The notes under the pieces: generated by a model | Told to the model about the DNA's origin: nothing | Seen by the model: the letters and a program-made list of their open reading frames with translations, nothing else | Database searches by the model: none | Program-made: the position numbers and the translations under genes | From: Engraulis encrasicolus | Taxonomy: Eukaryota; Chordata; Actinopteri; Clupeiformes; Engraulidae | Assembly: GCF_034702125.1 (NCBI RefSeq) | Contig: NC_085862.1 | Location: forward strand, 11,522,238 to 11,586,237 | Direction: 5' to 3' | Length of the DNA: 64,000 bases | Shown: positions 61,901-64,000 of the stretch, piece by piece | Layout of the letters: each line of letters starts with the position of its first letter | How positions within the stretch are numbered: the first letter of the stretch is position 1

Positions 61901-63705
61901 TAGTCACCCACACTTCCCTCTTGATTATACCCTATAGATAACCATACCACGTTTTGGTGCTTTGATGTTATGAGCATTCTAACTCACCAGAAATAAAACC
62001 CCATTGAACATCATTGGGATGTTATGTCTGGTGAGTTAGATAAAAGTCGTAGAGTTTATTTAGATGCTAATTATTGTTATGATTTTTGTTTTGCTCAACA
62101 GAAGCCCTCGGCGGACTCTGATTCTGATTCTGGGTCAGAGTCGAATCAGAAAGGAGGTCAGTCTGACTCTGATGATTCCAAACCTCGCCCTGCAATCTCT
62201 GGTTCTGAATCGGCATCGGGCTCCAAGTCTGAGTCTGACTCTGACGCACCTGCCCCTAAACGCGCCCAGGCAGCTAAGAAGGGTAAGACGAGAGCAAACT
62301 CTGGACCCTGTGTGGTTGAAACCGGTTGGCGTTTTTAGTTATGTTCCCCAGTTAAAATAAAGGGTTTTTAAATTACAAAACACCATACTACTCCTTGTCT
62401 CTATGCCAGAGTCGCCTGAAGTAGGCCCAACGGCCAACAAGTTAAGAGCAAACTCTATTCAGCCAGCCTGATTCACTGGGAATGCTGCGTGGACTGTAGC
62501 CATTATTTTTTTCTGAGGTTGTTTGTCTAAACAAGAAAAACCTGACTCATAAAGAGCAAAAATATATGCACATACTCATACAATGGCAATACCACAAAAA
62601 CAGCAACACCAATGAATATAACAATTAAAGCAGAGGAAGGTTCCCAAGGATTTTTTCCCCCAAATTGCCTCAGTTTAGCTTTAAAGATAAATCCAGGTGT
62701 AGACTGTCAAGTCTGATGCCCAGTGTTTAACCCATTGACGCCTAAGGCACCTGCAAAAAAAGGGTGCTGAATGCCTGAGCCGTTTTTAAGAAAAGCTGCC
62801 CTCAGCCTATATAAAAACCTAAATATCTCAGCTTCTGAAGCACATAAAAATATGCACTGAGTTGCATTTAAACGCTAAGACCCTCATATTTCATTAGAAT
62901 GTGTTAATTCATCTCAAGCAAACAGAGATTTTTAATAAAGTTGTCTCAAATCTCAGGAGCCTGAATGTTGCGTAATGCAGCTCCACGCGCCAGGGCCAAT
63001 GTTGCGCAACGCAACATCAGGCATCAATGGGTTAAAGGAGGACACTTGATGCTGTTGTGCTGCATCAGTGGTCCTCAACCTTTTTGTGACAAACGCTCCC
63101 TTGACCGCCTCATAAGCCTGCCAACGCTCACTTGACCTCAGCATAAGACTGACAACGTCCCCCTTTGTATTAAAAATGAAATGCCCTCAATTGCTAAGAA
63201 GTGCCCCCCCCAAGCTGTCTCCTCAACACCCAAAAGGGGTCTCTCAGGCCTTGTGAGGGGCTGTAGAGCCCCCGTTCAGAAACATTATGATACTTTAAGC
63301 TGCAAGAGGAATGGAATACTGTGTGAGCTTTCCCCTGATAGCCACCTAGAGTAACTGTACATTCTTGATGGCCTTCCACAGATGTTTAGGATTCAGTCTG
63401 ACTTTTTGTGCAAATTTCATGGTCAAAATTCAGCTTCAGAACAGGACTAGTTGAATTTTGTGGGATTTGCTCCAAATGTGCTCCAAACTTTTACAAAGAA
63501 AATGCTTCTAGCATCCTAATATAGACTTTTTTCTGTAAATGTGTCTTGTCTACAAGATGATCAGATGAAACTGTTACATAACTCACAGTATGACTTGCTT
63601 TGTATTTTTGTTTTCCTGCTCAGAAAAAAAACCTTCTAAACCACAAGCAAGGAAAAAGAAACCAGTACCAGAGAAGGCATCAGACTCTGACTCTGACAGC
63701 GACAG
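50838..63705 (+). CDS. hdgfl2: HDGF-related protein 2 (HDGFL2/HRP-2), 3'-partial, first 8 exons
   Basis: Chromatin-associated PWWP protein of the HDGF/LEDGF family, a reader of methylated H3K36. Exons: 50838-50909, 55035-55111, 55841-55979, 59402-59569, 59808-59942, 61283-61351, 62102-62282, 63624-63705 (923 bases, about 307 codons, phases consistent). It begins [20 protein letters not shown]. The PWWP module spans exons 1-3 ([38 protein letters not shown]). Later exons are rich in Ser/Asp/Glu and Lys ([19 protein letters not shown]). NNPHASYS after the PWWP and the Ser-Asp runs favour HDGFL2 over PSIP1 (LEDGF). The integrase-binding-like domain would lie in exons beyond the window. Confidence 0.92.
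51619..51870 (+). mobile_element. tRNA-derived SINE, family A
   Basis: B box GGTTTGACTCC (51663-51673), then CCGACCCGCCAGGTTGGTGA and a tail TCACAATGACAATGGGA as in the 37,026 copy. HDGFL2 intron 1. Confidence 0.8.
52440..52668 (-). mobile_element. tRNA-derived SINE, family A, inverted copy
   Basis: Minus strand: GGTTCGACTCC (plus 52604-52614), GAGCATGG and tail words. It sits 570 bases from the 51,619 copy in opposite orientation, so the pair can form a transcript hairpin. Confidence 0.8.
52733..53101. mobile_element. hAT-like MITE, TSD TGCTGATG
   Basis: CAGTGGTTCTCAAACTTTTT at the left, AGTTTGAGCTCCACTG at the right, TGCTGATG at 52725-52732 and 53102-53109. Confidence 0.92.
53901..54873. 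mobile_element. TTAA-flanked element, family K3, with internal duplication
   Basis: TTAAAGGAACAGTCCAC and GTGGACTGTTCCTTTAA (17-bp inverted ends). A segment with TTTACTTCCAGTGATTATG and AATAAATCTAAG occurs twice (near 54,150 and 54,700). Confidence 0.85.
55384..55480. mobile_element. hAT-like element left-end fragment
   Basis: AGGGCTTCACGATTACGG followed by ATTATTAATCATAATCATGA; resembles common teleost hAT ends. No right end identified. Confidence 0.45.
56060..56421. mobile_element. hAT-like MITE
   Basis: CAGGGTTTCCCAAACT at the left, AGTTTGGGAACCGCTG at the right; flanks GACTAACA and GACTAAGA match at 7 of 8. Confidence 0.8.
56634..59165. mobile_element. Large composite DNA element in HDGFL2 intron 3
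   Basis: 'GTTTACATGAGACACTTAAG' and 'TCCGATTTAA' near 56,640-56,665 face 'TTAAATCGGACTTAAAAACA' and 'TCATGTAAC' near 59,130-59,160. Inside, from about 56,858 to 58,580, a second element is bounded by TTAAAAAGTATTAAA-type words. No transposase found. Confidence 0.5.
59402..63705 (+). CDS. hdgfl2: HDGFL2 exons 4-8, charged disordered linker
   Basis: Exon 4 (59402-59569) is acidic ([20 protein letters not shown]); exon 5 (59808-59942) SAKKARGSS then [17 protein letters not shown]; exon 6 (61283-61351) [17 protein letters not shown]; exon 7 (62102-62282) [17 protein letters not shown] with likely CK2-type Ser-Asp/Glu sites; exon 8 (63624-63705) [14 protein letters not shown] ending SDSDSDSDR in phase 2. 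Low complexity limits homology, but order and phase support one gene. Confidence 0.85.
59967..60323 (-). mobile_element. Diverged TTAA-flanked MITE, family K1
   Basis: TTAAAGATGCACTGTGTAAT at the left, TTACACAGTGCTTTTAA at the right, with K1 interior words. It begins 24 bases after HDGFL2 exon 5 and creates spurious ORFs there. Confidence 0.75.
60775..60897 (-). mobile_element. tRNA-derived SINE, family B
   Basis: Minus strand: tRNA-like head GGCCCTGCCGTGGCCAACCG and B-box region around plus 60,832-60,845 (GGGAATCGAATCC). Same family as 6,085-6,248. Confidence 0.75.
61438..62030. mobile_element. Probable Tc1/mariner-type remnant
   Basis: CACTGTGTTCCAAATTATTA at the left is a common teleost mariner-like end; 'TCCAAGTTATTACGC' follows inside. 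Right end uncertain. It fills most of HDGFL2 intron 6. Confidence 0.45.
62283..63623. other. HDGFL2 intron 7
   Basis: Contains a hAT-like left end CAGTGGTCCTCAACC at 63,066 whose right end near 63,285 is decayed. Other sequence unassigned; no exon recognised. Confidence 0.5.
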
Positions 63706-63781
63706 GTACAGTAGAGTCACATACAGGCACTGCAAGTTGGAAGTCAGCCCATTGTAGCTGAATTAACCCATTTTAAGACTA

Positions 63782-64000
63782 AAGCCGGGCATACACTGTG
63801 CGATATTTTCAGTCGTGGGTATTAAGCTCCTACTCACACTGCACGAGGTAATTTATTGATTTTATTTATATACTATTTAAAAGTTCACATCTCACGACTC
63901 AAGTCCTCGACAGGCTTGTTTAGGGACTGCATGTGACAAAAACGAGGAGGGAACATGCGCACCTGAGGTGAGATGAGGAAGCGCCTCAGAGCAAATCGCA
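63782..64000. mobile_element. Probable MITE start cut by the window edge
   Basis: AAAGCCGGGCATACACTGTG followed by CGATATTTTCAGTCGTG and, further on, CTCACGACTCAAGTCC. It resembles a transposon end; the partner end is not in the window. Confidence 0.35.

Noticed and set aside
50838..63705. Assignment as PSIP1 (LEDGF) or HDGF itself
   Set aside because: NNPHASYS after the PWWP and the repeated Ser-Asp blocks fit HDGFL2 better; still, the C-terminal domain is outside the window, so some doubt remains.

Overview
This is a vertebrate, almost certainly teleost fish, genomic window. Short exons with GT-AG introns, three genes all on the + strand, very dense miniature transposons (hAT-like elements with 8-bp target duplications, TTAA-flanked elements, Tc1-like elements), tRNA-derived SINEs and long CA/GT microsatellites all fit a ray-finned fish. 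I could not name the species. No bacterial-type operon, CRISPR array, phage or functional tRNA/rRNA gene is present.

Layout. (1) About 1-500: flank of an intron, with a minus-strand fragment of a LINE endonuclease cut by the window edge. (2) 543-30,160: thirty-one in-phase exons of SPAG17, the central-pair protein of motile cilia (PF6 of Chlamydomonas). The 5' end lies outside the window. The frame closes at 30,160, or at 30,461 with an alternative last exon, well before the length expected of the mammalian protein. (3) 30.5-33.3 kb: intergenic repeats, including an LTR-like piece with a primer-binding-site-like motif, a LINE 3' tail, and a decayed cysteine-rich repeat ORF split by two nested DNA transposons, the outer of which carries telomere-like TTAGGG units. 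(4) 33,326-46,225: complete SIRT7, ten exons, 422 codons, with every catalytic and zinc-binding residue I could check present. Its 6.5-kb intron 8 is mostly transposon. (5) 46.2-50.8 kb: SIRT7 3' UTR and repeat-rich intergenic DNA. (6) 50,838-63,705: the first eight exons of an HDGF-related gene, best matched to HDGFL2 (HRP-2). The PWWP domain and the start of the charged Ser/Asp-rich linker are here; the 3' end is beyond the window.

The three genes have unrelated jobs (ciliary axoneme; nucleolar NAD-dependent deacylase; chromatin reader) and nothing suggests an operon. All splice junctions were chosen by hand: phases were required to match across every intron, and they do for all three genes. 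Two introns use GC rather than GT at the donor.

Most remaining sequence is repeats. Seven hAT-like insertions have exact 8-bp target duplications and one more has a 7/8 duplication; two elements with TAGCC ends have exact 9-bp duplications; and nested insertions can be ordered in time. No new molecular system is evident. The best leads are the short SPAG17 3' end with two competing terminal exons, the nested insertion with telomeric repeats, a 61-bp mini-transposon, and the GC-AG introns.
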